Shown: positions 16,810 to 25,557 of the stretch, in pieces | Position numbering within the stretch: position 1 is the first letter of the stretch | Layout: every line of letters begins with the position of its first letter | Assembly (NCBI GenBank): GCA_965204545.1 | Contig: CBDBFA010000003.1 | Span: 868,001-932,000, forward strand | Length of the DNA: 64,000 nt | From: JAABVD01 sp965204545 | GTDB lineage: Bacteria > Verrucomicrobiota > Verrucomicrobiia > Opitutales > UBA2995 | Direction of reading: 5' to 3' | Made by a program: the position numbers and the translations under genes | The notes under the pieces: model-generated | What the model was told of the DNA's origin: nothing | Seen by the model: only the letters and a program-made list of their open reading frames with translations | The model's database searches: none

Positions 16810-18519
16810 TCAAAGGGATCGGAATAGGTTTTTTCTGAAGGCCGCGTCCCGGTAACGATCGGTTTCAATTTCAAGCACTCGGATTCCCCGTTCCGGTAAG
16901 GCGGCGAGCAAATCTCTCAGCCGCTCGATGTCATCCAGTTTATGGTATTCCACCCCGTTGCTTTCTACCAGTTTCCGGAAATCGACCGCTTGAGGAGTGG
17001 CAAAGTATTCCTCGAAAGGAGGCTCAAACCCGGCAACGGGCAGGTGGTTGAAAATTCCACCTCCGTGGTTATTGATGAGAATGATGGTGAGGTGACCATC
17101 GAATTTGGGCCGTAGCAGCAACCCATTGGAATCGTGCAGAAAGGCCAGATCCCCTGTCAGGAGAACACAGGGTCTGTTCCGGTAAGCTACCCCCAAAGCG
17201 GTGGACAGCGTTCCATCGATCCCATTCGCTCCCCGGGAAGCGTAGACCTGGACTCGGGAATCATTCGGAGGCCAGAAAAACTCCACGTCCCTGACCGGCA
17301 TGCTGCTCCCCACAAAGACAGGGGTGTCTTCCGGAAGGTATCGGGGCAACCGGTAGGATATGAGCCCCTCGAAGGATGAGGCGTCCTTCCTTGGCAAGGC
17401 GTCCTTCAATCCGGCCATGACCCTGCTTTGCGCCTTCAACCATCGGTCCGCGTAGGCCGGGTCCGCTTTCTGGTCGAAGCAAAAGCGGGAATCGATCTCC
17501 GAGGCGTTCGCCTCCACAACCCGAACCACCCGTCCGGTGGGATCCAGGTTTTTGCCGGTCCGGTGAACGTGGTAGATGTCGACCTCGGTATCCGCAAGCC
17601 ATTGCCGCAGGGTTTTGCTGGTGGGCAAGGGCCCCAGCGCGATGGCGCATCGGGGCCGGAGAGAGTCGCTCAAATCCTTATTGTCCAACAGGAAATCATA
17701 ACCCGTCACCAGTCTTTTCTGAGCACTGGCAAAATTGCGCACCGACGACAATCCATCGGCCAGAACGGGCCAGCCGGAATCATCGCTCAGTCGGGCGACT
17801 GCCTTGCAATATTTGAATGGATCCCGGGGAGTTTCCGTACCGCAAATGATGATTCCCCGCTCTCCCGAAAGGGTTATGGGCTCCCCCTTGCAGGCCACTT
17901 CCTTTCGCGGCGCTACGACATCATGAAAGAATTCGGAATCAATTTCCGGAACCCCTTCCGTGGATCGGTCTGCTACCGGATGCAACGGATCCCGGAAAGG
18001 GCAATTCAAGTGGACGGGTCCCCAGAGGGCGCGGCCATAGGCGCGGGCAATGTCCGCCTTCAGGCCCAGCAACCCCTCCCAATGGCAAACCGGCGTTTCC
18101 ATTACTTGCTGATATACCGGAAAGCCTCCGTAGAGCCGGGTTTGGTTGATGGTTTGGCCGGCCCCGCAGTCCTGCAATTCGGGAGGGCGATCAGCAGTCA
18201 AAACCAACAGGGGAACACGGGCTTCCGAGGCTTCGACAAGGGCAGGATAATAATTGACCGCGGCTGTGCCCGAGGTGCAAACGAGAGCTACCGGTTTATG
18301 GGTCTGCCTGGCCAACCCCAAGGCGAAAAATCCGGCGGAACGTTCATCCAGCACCGGAATCGTATTGATCCCGGCATGGGAAACGAAGGCAAGGGTCAAC
18401 GGTGTGGACCGGGAGCCGGGCGAAATAACCACGTGCTCCAGACCGCAACGGAATAACGTCTCCGCCAGGATGGAAGCCCAAAGCGAATTTGTATTGGCTC
18501 TGTCGATTTTCAAGGGCAA
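16810..18519 (-). CDS. menD: 2-succinyl-5-enolpyruvyl-6-hydroxy-3-cyclohexene-1-carboxylate synthase
   Basis: This 569-residue ThDP enzyme joins isochorismate and 2-oxoglutarate in menaquinone synthesis. The pyrimidine-binding domain opens ISPGSRSTPLTLAF, followed by LTADRPPELQDCGAGQTI, a strong MenD signature. The pyrophosphate domain holds GDLAFLHDSNGLL and ILINNHGGGIFNHLP, which bind the cofactor and metal. Length is normal. It is downstream of menF, separated by family A copy 5, whose near edge is 25 bp from the menD start. The element inside this operon would be expected to act as a terminator or processing site. Confidence 0.95.
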   Translation of the reverse strand: MPLKIDRANTNSLWASILAETLFRCGLEHVVISPGSRSTPLTLAFVSHAGINTIPVLDERSAGFFALGLARQTHKPVALVCTSGTAAVNYYPALVEASEARVPLLVLTADRPPELQDCGAGQTINQTRLYGGFPVYQQVMETPVCHWEGLLGLKADIARAYGRALWGPVHLNCPFRDPLHPVADRSTEGVPEIDSEFFHDVVAPRKEVACKGEPITLSGERGIIICGTETPRDPFKYCKAVARLSDDSGWPVLADGLSSVRNFASAQKRLVTGYDFLLDNKDLSDSLRPRCAIALGPLPTSKTLRQWLADTEVDIYHVHRTGKNLDPTGRVVRVVEANASEIDSRFCFDQKADPAYADRWLKAQSRVMAGLKDALPRKDASSFEGLISYRLPRYLPEDTPVFVGSSMPVRDVEFFWPPNDSRVQVYASRGANGIDGTLSTALGVAYRNRPCVLLTGDLAFLHDSNGLLLRPKFDGHLTIILINNHGGGIFNHLPVAGFEPPFEEYFATPQAVDFRKLVESNGVEYHKLDDIERLRDLLAALPERGIRVLEIETDRYRDAAFRKNLFRSL

Positions 18520-18544
18520 AAGAGGTTAAACCACAGGGTTCCGA

Positions 18545-18645
18545 AAAAAGGGGTCAAACGCAAAATGTTAACATCGTTCTCTAGTATCACCTGAAAGTCT
18601 GAATCGAACCAATCAGATGTTAACATTTTGCGTTTGACCCCTTTT
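18545..18645. repeat. Family A palindromic element, copy 5
   Basis: Subtype-1 loop with one change (TAGTATCACC for TAGTTTCACC); the right T-tract has four T. It lies in the menF-menD gap, 25 bp from the menD start and 14 bp from the menF stop. Confidence 0.9.
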
Positions 18646-18659
18646 CCCCCAGGCGCGCC

Positions 18660-20087
18660 CTACTCGTCCATTACTTCGCGCATGGCCTTGAATTTCAAAT
18701 CGGTTTCCAGTTTTTCGTTTTGGGGAGTGGAACCCCGCACAATCCCGCTACCGGAAAAAAGCCGTATCGAATCGCGGCAGAGAATTCCCGAACGGATCCC
18801 CACGACAAATTCTCCATCCCCATGGGCGTCGAACCATCCGACCGGCCCGGCGTAGGGACCGCGAAAAAAACTCTCGTAGTCTTGGATCGCTTCACAGGCG
18901 GCTTCTCGAGGGGCGCCCCCTACGGCAGGGGTAGGATGAAGGCTTTGAACCACATCCAGGATATGGATGTCCTTGGCCAAATCGGCTTGAATCGGGGTTA
19001 AAAGGTGCTGCACGTTGGGAAGTTTCAGCAAGCGAGGACGATCGGCCGCCTCCGGTTTCAGACCCAAACTCCTCATGCGGCGGACAATTCCATCGACCAC
19101 CACCCGGTGTTCACGGGCGTCCTTGGGGTTGTTGAGCAAGGATAAAGCGAGGGAGGCGTCGTGACCGGCCGATTTACCCCGGGCCACCGATCCCGCCAGA
19201 GCCTCGGCCCGAAGCCGACCTCTCTTTACGCTTACCAGCAATTCGGGAGTCGCGCCCAGAAACGTCCCCTCCCGGCCGGCCGAAAAGGAAAAGGTATGAC
19301 AGGTGGGAAACCGGTTGCGCAGCCGGTCCAGAAGAGCCACGGGGGTGACGGGGCAATCGGCCCCGAAATCGATGGCTCGCCCGAGCACCACCTTCTCGAA
19401 TCGTCCATTCCGGATGGCCCGGGTAGCCCGCCCCACGGACTGTTCGAAAAGCCCATTGTCCCCCACTTCCCCTTGCAGGGTCCAATGGGCCATCTGCCGC
19501 TCAGCCGGGGAGGAGGACTTGTAGGGAAAAGTGGAAAACCTCCCGTAAGCGCCCAGGATCTTCCCGGCTACAGCTTCGAGTGGCGTGTTTCCATCGATGA
19601 TACAATTGGCGATAGCCAGGCTGTATTGATCCTTTCTACTGACCTGCCACAAGGGAACAAATGCCTGTGCCGCCGGAAATCCCGGCAAGTCCTGACCCTG
19701 GTCGAAAAAATTGAAACAGCAAAAAAAGTGGATGCCGCAGTAGGGAAATTCGGTATTTCCCGTATAGATGGTACGCTCCAGAAGCCGCTCCGCCCAATCC
19801 TTGATTTGCCCGAAGCGGTCTCCGCCAAAGGCCGTTTTGGCCCGTACCGTTTCTATGGCCGCGACGGATTGATCGAACTGGGGATTCTCCAGGAAAAAGT
19901 GCCGGTTCTGCTCTTCGTAAACCGCTTCCAACACGGCCAGCGGATCGATATGAAACACATCCAGGGAGATGTTGACCAGTTGCGCACGACCCTCCGCATT
20001 GGCCCGGTCCCGACAATCCTTCAAAAAAGCCAACAGCCCACCCGGAGTAGCATCCTCCCCATAATTGGTTTTAGGATAGTGCTTCAT
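18660..20087 (-). CDS. menF: Isochorismate synthase
   Basis: This 475-residue chorismate-utilising enzyme makes isochorismate, the first committed menaquinone precursor. The C-terminal chorismate-binding domain carries RFEKVVLGRAIDF, FSFSAGREGTFLGATPELL, AEALAGSVARG, NVQHLLTPI and LFSGSGIVRGSTPQNEKLETDL (positions near the C-terminus), which is the isochorismate synthase pattern rather than TrpE or PabB. The variable N-terminal half includes CCFNFFDQG. It leads the men run, with menD next. Context and motifs agree. Confidence 0.93.
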   Translation of the reverse strand: MKHYPKTNYGEDATPGGLLAFLKDCRDRANAEGRAQLVNISLDVFHIDPLAVLEAVYEEQNRHFFLENPQFDQSVAAIETVRAKTAFGGDRFGQIKDWAERLLERTIYTGNTEFPYCGIHFFCCFNFFDQGQDLPGFPAAQAFVPLWQVSRKDQYSLAIANCIIDGNTPLEAVAGKILGAYGRFSTFPYKSSSPAERQMAHWTLQGEVGDNGLFEQSVGRATRAIRNGRFEKVVLGRAIDFGADCPVTPVALLDRLRNRFPTCHTFSFSAGREGTFLGATPELLVSVKRGRLRAEALAGSVARGKSAGHDASLALSLLNNPKDAREHRVVVDGIVRRMRSLGLKPEAADRPRLLKLPNVQHLLTPIQADLAKDIHILDVVQSLHPTPAVGGAPREAACEAIQDYESFFRGPYAGPVGWFDAHGDGEFVVGIRSGILCRDSIRLFSGSGIVRGSTPQNEKLETDLKFKAMREVMDE

Positions 20088-20148
20088 AATGGCCAGCCCC
20101 TCTCGGCGCCTACGGCGCCTGCCTCTGTGTTCTCTGTGTCCTCTGTGG
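20088..20148. repeat. Short repeat spacer menF-metG
   Basis: Contains a GGCGCCTACGGCGCC hairpin and the array TCTGTGTTCTCTGTGTCC. The metG stop codon (TAA) is the first base triplet of the TAACCACAGAG unit in minus-strand reading. Confidence 0.7.
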
Positions 20149-21699
20149 TTAGTTTTTGTTGAGAGGGAGAAAAGCTGTCGGCCTGGGAAACAGGATCGTT
20201 TTTTCCCCGACGGATTTGCCTGTCACCCGATGGTCCCACACCAGGTTCTCGGCAAAGACAAATCCGGCTTCCAAACCAAGCAAGGTCTGGATCCTTTCAC
20301 TGATGCCCGGCATGACCGGCCACAGCCACACCGCGGCCAGGCGAAGCCCTTCCGCCAAGGTAGCCAAAGCTGTATCGAGGAGGATGCGGTCGCTCGCCCG
20401 CTCCGACTTGGCCAGCTTCCAGGGGGCCCGGATCTCAGCGTAACGGTTCAGGGCGCGGATAAACTGAAAGATTTCTTCCAAAGCGGTGTGGAACTGAAAG
20501 TCCTGGCCCAGTTCCACCACTTTTCCCTGGGTTGAATGGAACAAGTCCTTCAATTCCCGTTCGGGTTCTTCTTCCACCTCGACCTCGGGAACGATACCTC
20601 CCGCGTATCGACCGACCATATTGAGGACCCGATTGACCAGATTGCCCAGGTCATTGCCCAAATCACTGGTGTAGCGACGCATGTATTGTTCCCCGGTGAA
20701 ATCGCTGTCCTGGCCCACCTTCATTTCCCTGGTGACGAAATACCGAAAGGTATCGGCCCCGAATTTATCGGCCAGATCCAGCGGATCGACCGTATTGCCG
20801 GTGGATTTTGACATTTTCGCCCCCTCAGTGGTCCAGAAACCGTGCACCAGGAGGTGCCTGGGAAGCGGAATATCACAGGCGTGCAACATGATCGGCCAAT
20901 AGATGCTGTGGGCCGGAACCATTATGTCTTTCCCGATGACGTGATAATCGGCCGGCCACCGGGAAGTATCCCCATCCATGTAACCCGATCCCGTGACATA
21001 ATTGATCAATGCGTCGAACCAGACATAGGTGACGTAGTCCCGGTCGAAGGGTAGCGGAATTCCCCAAGCCAACCGCGATTTGGGCCGGGAAATACAGAGG
21101 TCGTTGAGGGGCTCTTTCAAAAATTCCAAGACCTGTTTCTGCCTGAAACTCGGGATAATGAAATCTTCTTTCTCCTGCAGAAACCGAATCAGCCAATCCT
21201 GATACTGGCTGAGTCTGAAGTAATAATTCTCCTCCGAAATCTGAAAAACCTCACCGAAGATTTCAGGCCAGCTCCCGTCCTCATTGCGGTCCTTGTCCTG
21301 GAGAAACTGTTCCTGCCGGGCGCTGTAAAATCCATTGTACTGGCCCTTGTATATTTCACCCTTATCAAATAATGCCTGCTGAATATCGCCGACCACCTGC
21401 ATGTGACGTTCCTCCGTAGTTCGGATGTAATCGTCGTTGGAGATGGAAAGATTCCGGCACAAGTCCTGGAACTCCAGGGCGATGGCATCGCAAAAAGCCT
21501 GCGGCGAAATTCCCTTTTTCCCGGCGCTCTGCTGCACCTTCTGTCCGTGTTCGTCCAATCCGGTCAGAAAATAGACATCCCGTCCCTGCGCCCTTTGAAA
21601 CCGGGCCACTACATCGGTGAGCACCTTCTCGTAGGCATGCCCCAAGTGGGGCGAGCCATTGGCGTAATCTATCGCCGTGGTGAGGTAGAAGGCTTTCAT
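20149..21699 (-). CDS. metG: Methionyl-tRNA synthetase
   Basis: This class I synthetase of 516 residues charges tRNA-Met. The start MKAFYLTTAIDYANGSPHLGHAYEKV holds the HIGH-type HLGH near residue 20; KMSKSTGNTVDPLDL is the KMSKS loop. Further signatures are TGLDEHGQKV and the anticodon-binding helical domain with RALNRYAEIRAPWKLAK. It lacks the C-terminal dimerisation (tRNA-binding) domain, as in the short MetRS group. The frame extends 25 codons upstream through repeat sequence to 21774, but ATG 21699 matches the family start. The stop lies at the edge of an ACCACAGAGG array. Confidence 0.95.
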   Translation of the reverse strand: MKAFYLTTAIDYANGSPHLGHAYEKVLTDVVARFQRAQGRDVYFLTGLDEHGQKVQQSAGKKGISPQAFCDAIALEFQDLCRNLSISNDDYIRTTEERHMQVVGDIQQALFDKGEIYKGQYNGFYSARQEQFLQDKDRNEDGSWPEIFGEVFQISEENYYFRLSQYQDWLIRFLQEKEDFIIPSFRQKQVLEFLKEPLNDLCISRPKSRLAWGIPLPFDRDYVTYVWFDALINYVTGSGYMDGDTSRWPADYHVIGKDIMVPAHSIYWPIMLHACDIPLPRHLLVHGFWTTEGAKMSKSTGNTVDPLDLADKFGADTFRYFVTREMKVGQDSDFTGEQYMRRYTSDLGNDLGNLVNRVLNMVGRYAGGIVPEVEVEEEPERELKDLFHSTQGKVVELGQDFQFHTALEEIFQFIRALNRYAEIRAPWKLAKSERASDRILLDTALATLAEGLRLAAVWLWPVMPGISERIQTLLGLEAGFVFAENLVWDHRVTGKSVGEKTILFPRPTAFLPLNKN

Positions 21700-22152
21700 G
21701 GTGAGGCGCGCTGAAGCGCGCCAATTAGGAATTGGATCTCGCCTAGGCGAGATGGCACAAAGGCACAAAGGCACAAAGGCACAAAGAGGAGAAGAAGAAA
21801 AACCACAGAGGACTCAGAGAACACAGAGGGGGAAAGGCTGTAGATTGAAGGATCTTAGATTAATCGTGATCTTGATCGTGATCGTGATCGAAAGGAAAGG
21901 AGAGACTCCGGGAATAGCCACAAAAAAGCACAAAAGGCACAAAATTCCTAATTCTTAATTGGCGCCCTCCCTGTCACGCCGTAGCCTTCGCCACTGAACC
22001 CTGAAAACTGACCACTGATCACCGGCGCCTCCTTTGTGTCTTTTGTGGTTTCCTCTTCTTCTTTGCGTTTCTTGGCGAGCTTGGCGAGAGATCCACCACT
22101 CCATCACTCCCTTCTCCCCAATTCCTAATTCCTAATTCCTAATTGGCGCGCC
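21700..22152. repeat. Composite repeat block metG-rdgB
   Basis: It holds no gene. In order there is a GCGCGCTGAAGCGCGCC hairpin with AATTAGGAATTGG, the CTCGCCTAGGCGAG palindrome, a long family D array and ACCACAGAGGACTCAGAG. An ATCGTGATCTTGATCGTG array, a CACAAAAAAGCACAAAAGGC stretch, ATTCCTAATTCTTAATTGGCG, TGACCACTGATCACCGG and a second ATTCCTAATTCC array follow. The closing GGCGCGCCTCAGCGCGCC provides the rdgB stop. Confidence 0.75.
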
Positions 22153-22755
22153 TCAGCGCGCCTTAAGCCAGTTGACTAATTTTGCCATGGCCATGGCTCG
22201 GTGGCTGATGCGGGATTTCACCGCATCGCCCAATTGGGCGAAGGTCCGGTCGTAGCCGTCGGGCACGAAAACCGGATCGTAACCGAAACCGCCTCGTCCC
22301 AGGGACCGGGTGATGATGCGTCCTCGGCAAACCCCGGAAAATTCCAAAAACCGGCCTGCAGCATCGGCCAGGATGAGACAACACGTAAATTGAGCACCGC
22401 GATCATCCTCCCCGACCCCCCGCAAGGCTGCCAGCAGTTTGTTCAGGTTATCTTCATCCGTCGCCTTGGCGCCGGCATATCGAGCGGAGTGTATTCCCGG
22501 CCCTCCCTTCAGCGCATCCACCTCCAGCCCACTGTCGTCGGCAAGGACAAAATCATTTTGGCTTATCCGATCCACTAAGGCCCTGGCTTTCAAAGTGGCA
22601 TTGCCCCTGAAGGTATCGGCATTTTCCTCCACCTCGGGCATGCCTCCCAATTCATGAGCCAGGGCAATTCCCAAGGCGAGGTTCTCCAACCCGGTCATTT
22701 CGGACAACTCCCGCGCCTTGTGGGGATTACCTGTAGCCAGATAAATCGTCGTCAT
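22153..22755 (-). CDS. rdgB: dITP/XTP pyrophosphatase (RdgB/HAM1)
   Basis: This 200-residue nucleotide-pool sanitiser hydrolyses ITP, dITP and XTP. The start MTTIYLATGNPHKARELSEM contains the substrate-binding TGN-x-(H/N)-K. VLADDSGLEVDALKGGPGIHSARYAG and GFGYDPVFVPDG are the family core, and RISHRAMAMAKL the C-terminal SHR motif. The frame extends upstream through repeat sequence to 22848, but ATG 22755 is clearly the family start. The last two residues (AR) and the TGA are contributed by the GCGCGCTGAGGCGCGCC hairpin. Confidence 0.95.
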   Translation of the reverse strand: MTTIYLATGNPHKARELSEMTGLENLALGIALAHELGGMPEVEENADTFRGNATLKARALVDRISQNDFVLADDSGLEVDALKGGPGIHSARYAGAKATDEDNLNKLLAALRGVGEDDRGAQFTCCLILADAAGRFLEFSGVCRGRIITRSLGRGGFGYDPVFVPDGYDRTFAQLGDAVKSRISHRAMAMAKLVNWLKAR

Positions 22756-22952
22756 TTCTGCTGCACTATGGTTGAGAGGGAATCTCGCAAAGATCGCAAA
22801 GAAGCGCAAAGAGGATTCTCGCCGAGGCGAGATGGCACAAAGGCACAAAGGGGGCGCGCCTTATCCGTGTTTATCCGTGTAATCCATGGTTCATCTTTCT
22901 CCCAATTTACGGCATCGCGGGGACGCGATAGCCCTACCATTTCGGGTTCCGT
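22756..22952. repeat. Repeat block between rdgB and ribD
   Basis: Contains CTCGCAAAGATCGCAAAG, the CTCGCCGAGGCGAG palindrome, a family D array, CCGTGTTTATCCGTGTAATC and GGCATCGCGGGGACGCGATAGCCC next to family A copy 6. The last phrase also sits beside family A copies 18 and 19. No gene. Confidence 0.7.
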
Positions 22953-23054
22953 AAAAAGGGGTCAAACGCAAAATGTTAACATCGTTCTCTAGTTTCACCT
23001 GAAAGTCTGAATTGAACCAATCAGATGTTAACATTTTGCGTTTGACCCCTTTTT
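22953..23054. repeat. Family A palindromic element, copy 6
   Basis: Full copy, subtype-1 loop. Its right arm encodes the last residues and stop codon of ribD (minus strand, KGSNAKC then TAA). Confidence 0.9.
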
Positions 23055-24173
23055 ACTTCGCCCCGGCGCCTCGGGGTAGTGCACAAAACCCCGCAGGAGT
23101 TGATCGGGCCCCAAGGCCGCCTGTCGCACCTGAGTCAATTGCAACGCTTCCTTCATTTTTTCTACGGCCCATCCGCCCGCGAAGCCCGGGGCCTCCTCGT
23201 CCGCCAGAAATTTGGGAGCGCGGTAGGAGAAGAGATAATCCAGTTTCCTGTAGGCGAGCAGGTCGCTCATCAATCCCGGCCCACCTTCAAAAAACACCCC
23301 TGTTATGCCCTCTTCCATACAGTTGTCCGCAAAGGCCTTCCAAAACGTGTCGTCATTGGGTATCTCCCAGACCTGGATCCCGTATTCCCGGTATTGCCGC
23401 ACTTCATCCCGGCCGGCCGGGGCCACCAAAATCGTCCGCGCCTTGAAGGAGTCATTGAAGACCCGGTAATTCCGCATTCCGGAAAGGGTCTCGAAGTTGC
23501 GGTCAAAAATAAACCGAATGGGGCAGGTGGTTTCCCCGGGAAGCCGGCAGGTCAGGTTCGGATCATCGGCCTGCACCGTCCCGCCGCCGACGGCGATCCC
23601 CGGAAATAGCCGGCGCCACCGCATCACATCCTCCCGTGCAACAGGGCCGGTAATCCATTGGGAAGAGCCGCAACGGGTTGCCACCTTCCCATCCAGCGTC
23701 GTGGCCGTCTTGCCCGCCAGAAAGGGTCGCCCGGTTATCTGGTTATGATTGAAGATCAAATTCAGGTCCTCGCATTCTTCGGCCAGGACTCCGCTTTCCA
23801 CCCGCACCCCCGCCTGGGCCAGGATTTCAAGGCCGCGCCCCCGGTGTTTCGGGTTGGGATCTATCGCTCCCACCACCACCTTGCCAATCCCGGTCGAGGT
23901 AATGGCGCTGCAACAAGCGCCCGTCTTGCCCCGTGTGCTACAAGGCTCCAAGGTAACGTAAAGAACCGCATCCTTATGCGGTTTCCGCCCCAGGTTGCTC
24001 AGGGCCCGCACCTCGGCATGCGGTCCGCCGGCCGAAACGTGGTAGCCCCGGCTGACCAATTTCCCCGACTCCACAATCACGGCCCCAACCATCGGATTGG
24101 GATGGGTCGTGCCCCATCCGCGCCGGGCTTCCTCCAGCGCGACGTTCATGAAGCGGGTATCGGATTCCGTCAT
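23028..24173 (-). CDS. ribD: Bifunctional riboflavin biosynthesis protein RibD (deaminase/reductase)
   Basis: About 381 residues from ATG 24173 (MTESDTRFMNVALEEARRG). The N-terminal deaminase has HAEVRAL and the zinc cysteines in LEPCSTRGKTGACC; most homologues have His rather than Arg-Gly between them. The reductase half opens GRPFLAGKTATTLDGKVATRCGSSQWITG and has the GGGTVQADDPNLTCR segment. It makes 5-amino-6-ribitylamino-uracil phosphate for flavin synthesis. The last eight residues (KKGSNAKC) and stop are read from family A copy 6, so the original C-terminus is replaced. It starts 5 bp after the MBL-hydrolase stop, so the two genes are coupled. Confidence 0.92.
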   Translation of the reverse strand: MTESDTRFMNVALEEARRGWGTTHPNPMVGAVIVESGKLVSRGYHVSAGGPHAEVRALSNLGRKPHKDAVLYVTLEPCSTRGKTGACCSAITSTGIGKVVVGAIDPNPKHRGRGLEILAQAGVRVESGVLAEECEDLNLIFNHNQITGRPFLAGKTATTLDGKVATRCGSSQWITGPVAREDVMRWRRLFPGIAVGGGTVQADDPNLTCRLPGETTCPIRFIFDRNFETLSGMRNYRVFNDSFKARTILVAPAGRDEVRQYREYGIQVWEIPNDDTFWKAFADNCMEEGITGVFFEGGPGLMSDLLAYRKLDYLFSYRAPKFLADEEAPGFAGGWAVEKMKEALQLTQVRQAALGPDQLLRGFVHYPEAPGRSKKGSNAKC

Positions 24174-24178
24174 GGGGT

Positions 24179-24811
24179 TCAGCCCCTGATAAATGGGTTG
24201 GCCGCCTTTTCCCGGCCCACCAGAGTAGGAGGACCGTGTCCCGTCAACAATTCGGTGCGGTCGGGCAAGGTGTAAATTTGAGTTCTTATGGAATTTTCCA
24301 GCGTTCTCCAATCACCTCCCGGCAGGTCGATCCTTCCCACACTTCCGGCAAATATGGCATCGCCCACAACAGCAATTTCGCGGTTGGGAAAATAAAATAA
24401 CACATTTCCCGGGCAATGACCCGGCACGTGGCGCACCTCACAGGGTTCCTCCAAAATTACGAGGGGTTCCCCTGCCTCAAGCAAACCGTCCAATTGAACC
24501 GGTTTCATTTCGAGGGCATTCCGAAACGATTTCCCTTGCGCCCCGGCCTGCTCGATCCAGACCCGATCGTCCGGATGGGCGTAGACCGGAATTCCCGCCT
24601 CCCTGAATTTCCAGGCATCCCATATGTGGTCGTAATGACCATGGGTGAGGTATAGCGCCTCCAGGGTCAGTTCCTCCCGCTCCAATACCTCGCTCACCCA
24701 GTCAAAGCTGCCTTCCGGCGCATCGAATACCACCGCTTTCCCCGCCGCTTCATTTATAAACAGAAAGGTGTTGGTCGAGGCTATACCCAAATCCCGGGTA
24801 AAAATCTTCAT
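24179..24811 (-). CDS. MBL-fold metallo-hydrolase, glyoxalase II-like (YcbL type)
   Basis: This 210-residue metallo-beta-lactamase-fold hydrolase starts at ATG 24811 (MKIFTRDLGIASTNTFLF). Metal ligands are visible in LTHGHYDHIWD, VPGHCPGN, VVGDAIFAGSVGRIDLPGGD and LLTGHGPPTLVGRE. The pattern fits small glyoxalase II-like thioesterases; the physiological substrate is unknown. The frame extends 84 codons upstream through AATTAGG, CGTGATC and AAAGGCAC repeats, which is artefactual. It is followed by ribD after 5 bp. Confidence 0.88.
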   Translation of the reverse strand: MKIFTRDLGIASTNTFLFINEAAGKAVVFDAPEGSFDWVSEVLEREELTLEALYLTHGHYDHIWDAWKFREAGIPVYAHPDDRVWIEQAGAQGKSFRNALEMKPVQLDGLLEAGEPLVILEEPCEVRHVPGHCPGNVLFYFPNREIAVVGDAIFAGSVGRIDLPGGDWRTLENSIRTQIYTLPDRTELLTGHGPPTLVGREKAANPFIRG

Positions 24812-25190
24812 GGTAAAGAGATCTCGCCGAGGCGAGATGGCACAAAGGCACAAAGGCACAGAGGCACAAAGGGGGAAAGGCGCCTCCGGCGCCAATGAGG
24901 AATTAGGAATGAAGAATGAGGAATTGAGAAAAGGCTGTAGGTTAAAGGCTCTTAAATTATTCGTGATCGTGATCGTGATCTTGATCGTGATCGATTGAGT
25001 GTGAAGAAAAAAGACTCTCGCAAAGCACGCCAAGAATGCAGAGACATGGATAAGAGCAACCACGGATTACACGGATAAGCACGGATAAAAAATAGCCACA
25101 AAAAGCACAAAATGGGAAAAAGGGGAAAAGAGTTTCTGAGATTCTGAGGTACTGAGTTGCTGAGAAAGAGAGAAAAACCACAGATAAAAG

Positions 25191-25280
25191 GCACCCCGTT
25201 GGGGTTCGTTTGTGTGCGTGCTTGGTAACCCAGCGTGCGCTACGCGACACTGGGCTGTGGAGTTTAACGCCGTTGGCGTA
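25191..25280 (+). repeat. Family B three-hairpin repeat, copy 2
   Basis: CCCCGTTGGGG, CCCAGCG..CACTGGG and AACGCCGTTGGCGT segments in order, plus orientation. It forms the left part of a composite unit with the truncated S23 head at 25344-25394; copy 3 shows the same arrangement 1.6 kb away. Confidence 0.8.
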
Positions 25281-25343
25281 GAAGAAAAAGCGCGCCGGGG
25301 GCGCCAATTAGGAATAGAATCTCGCAATTCGCGCCCCCGGCGC

Positions 25344-25394
25344 GATCCCCTTTTGCCAAACGATCAAATTTCGATATGTTCTGACTCCGTCCAC
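25344..25394 (-). pseudogene. Truncated S23 four-helix-bundle gene head (remnant 1)
   Basis: In minus-strand reading GTG at 25394 opens VDGVRTYRNLIVWQKGI, nearly the first 17 codons of the intact S23 gene at 16409-16780 (MSGVRTYRDLIVWQKGI). Homology stops abruptly at a GCGCC hairpin. The AAAGGCACAA leader array lies in front, as in the intact gene. It is non-functional and marks the 5' boundary of a cassette. Confidence 0.75.
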
Positions 25395-25429
25395 TTTGTG
25401 CCTTTGTGCCTTTGTGCCTTTGAGAGAGG

Positions 25430-25529
25430 AAAAGGGGTCAAACGCAAAATGTTAACATCTGATTGGTTCGGTTCAGCCATTCAGGTGAAACCAGAGGACG
25501 ATGTTAACATTTTGCGTTTGACCCCTTTT
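25430..25529. repeat. Family A palindromic element, copy 7
   Basis: Inverted orientation relative to copies 1-6; subtype-2 loop (CTGATTGGTTCGGTTCAGCC). T-tracts of four. It ends 28 bp before the leuB ATG. Confidence 0.9.
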
Positions 25530-25557
25530 CACGAGAGCAGAACCATATTGAGTGATA

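Larger units (their letters stand above)
24812..25429. repeat. Large composite repeat block MBL-leuB
   Basis: This is more than 600 bp without a complete gene. From the left come CTCGCCGAGGCGAG with a family D array, a GGCGCCTCCGGCGCC hairpin with GAGGAATTAGGAATG, a CGTGATCGTGATCTTGATCG array and CTCGCAAAGCACGCCAAG. Then follow CCACGGATTACACGGATAAG, CACAAAAAGCACAAAATGGG, ATTCTGAGGTACTGAGTTGC and family B copy 2. A GCGCGCCGGGGGCGCC hairpin, CTCGCAATTCGCGC, an S23 gene head and a TTTGTGCC array close it. Each piece recurs elsewhere in the window. Confidence 0.75.

Noticed and set aside
21700..21774. N-terminal extension of metG (and likewise of rdgB, alaS, the MBL hydrolase and DUF4202)
   Set aside because: The extra codons are translated repeats (LCLCAISPRRD-like) and a family-typical ATG start follows in each case.
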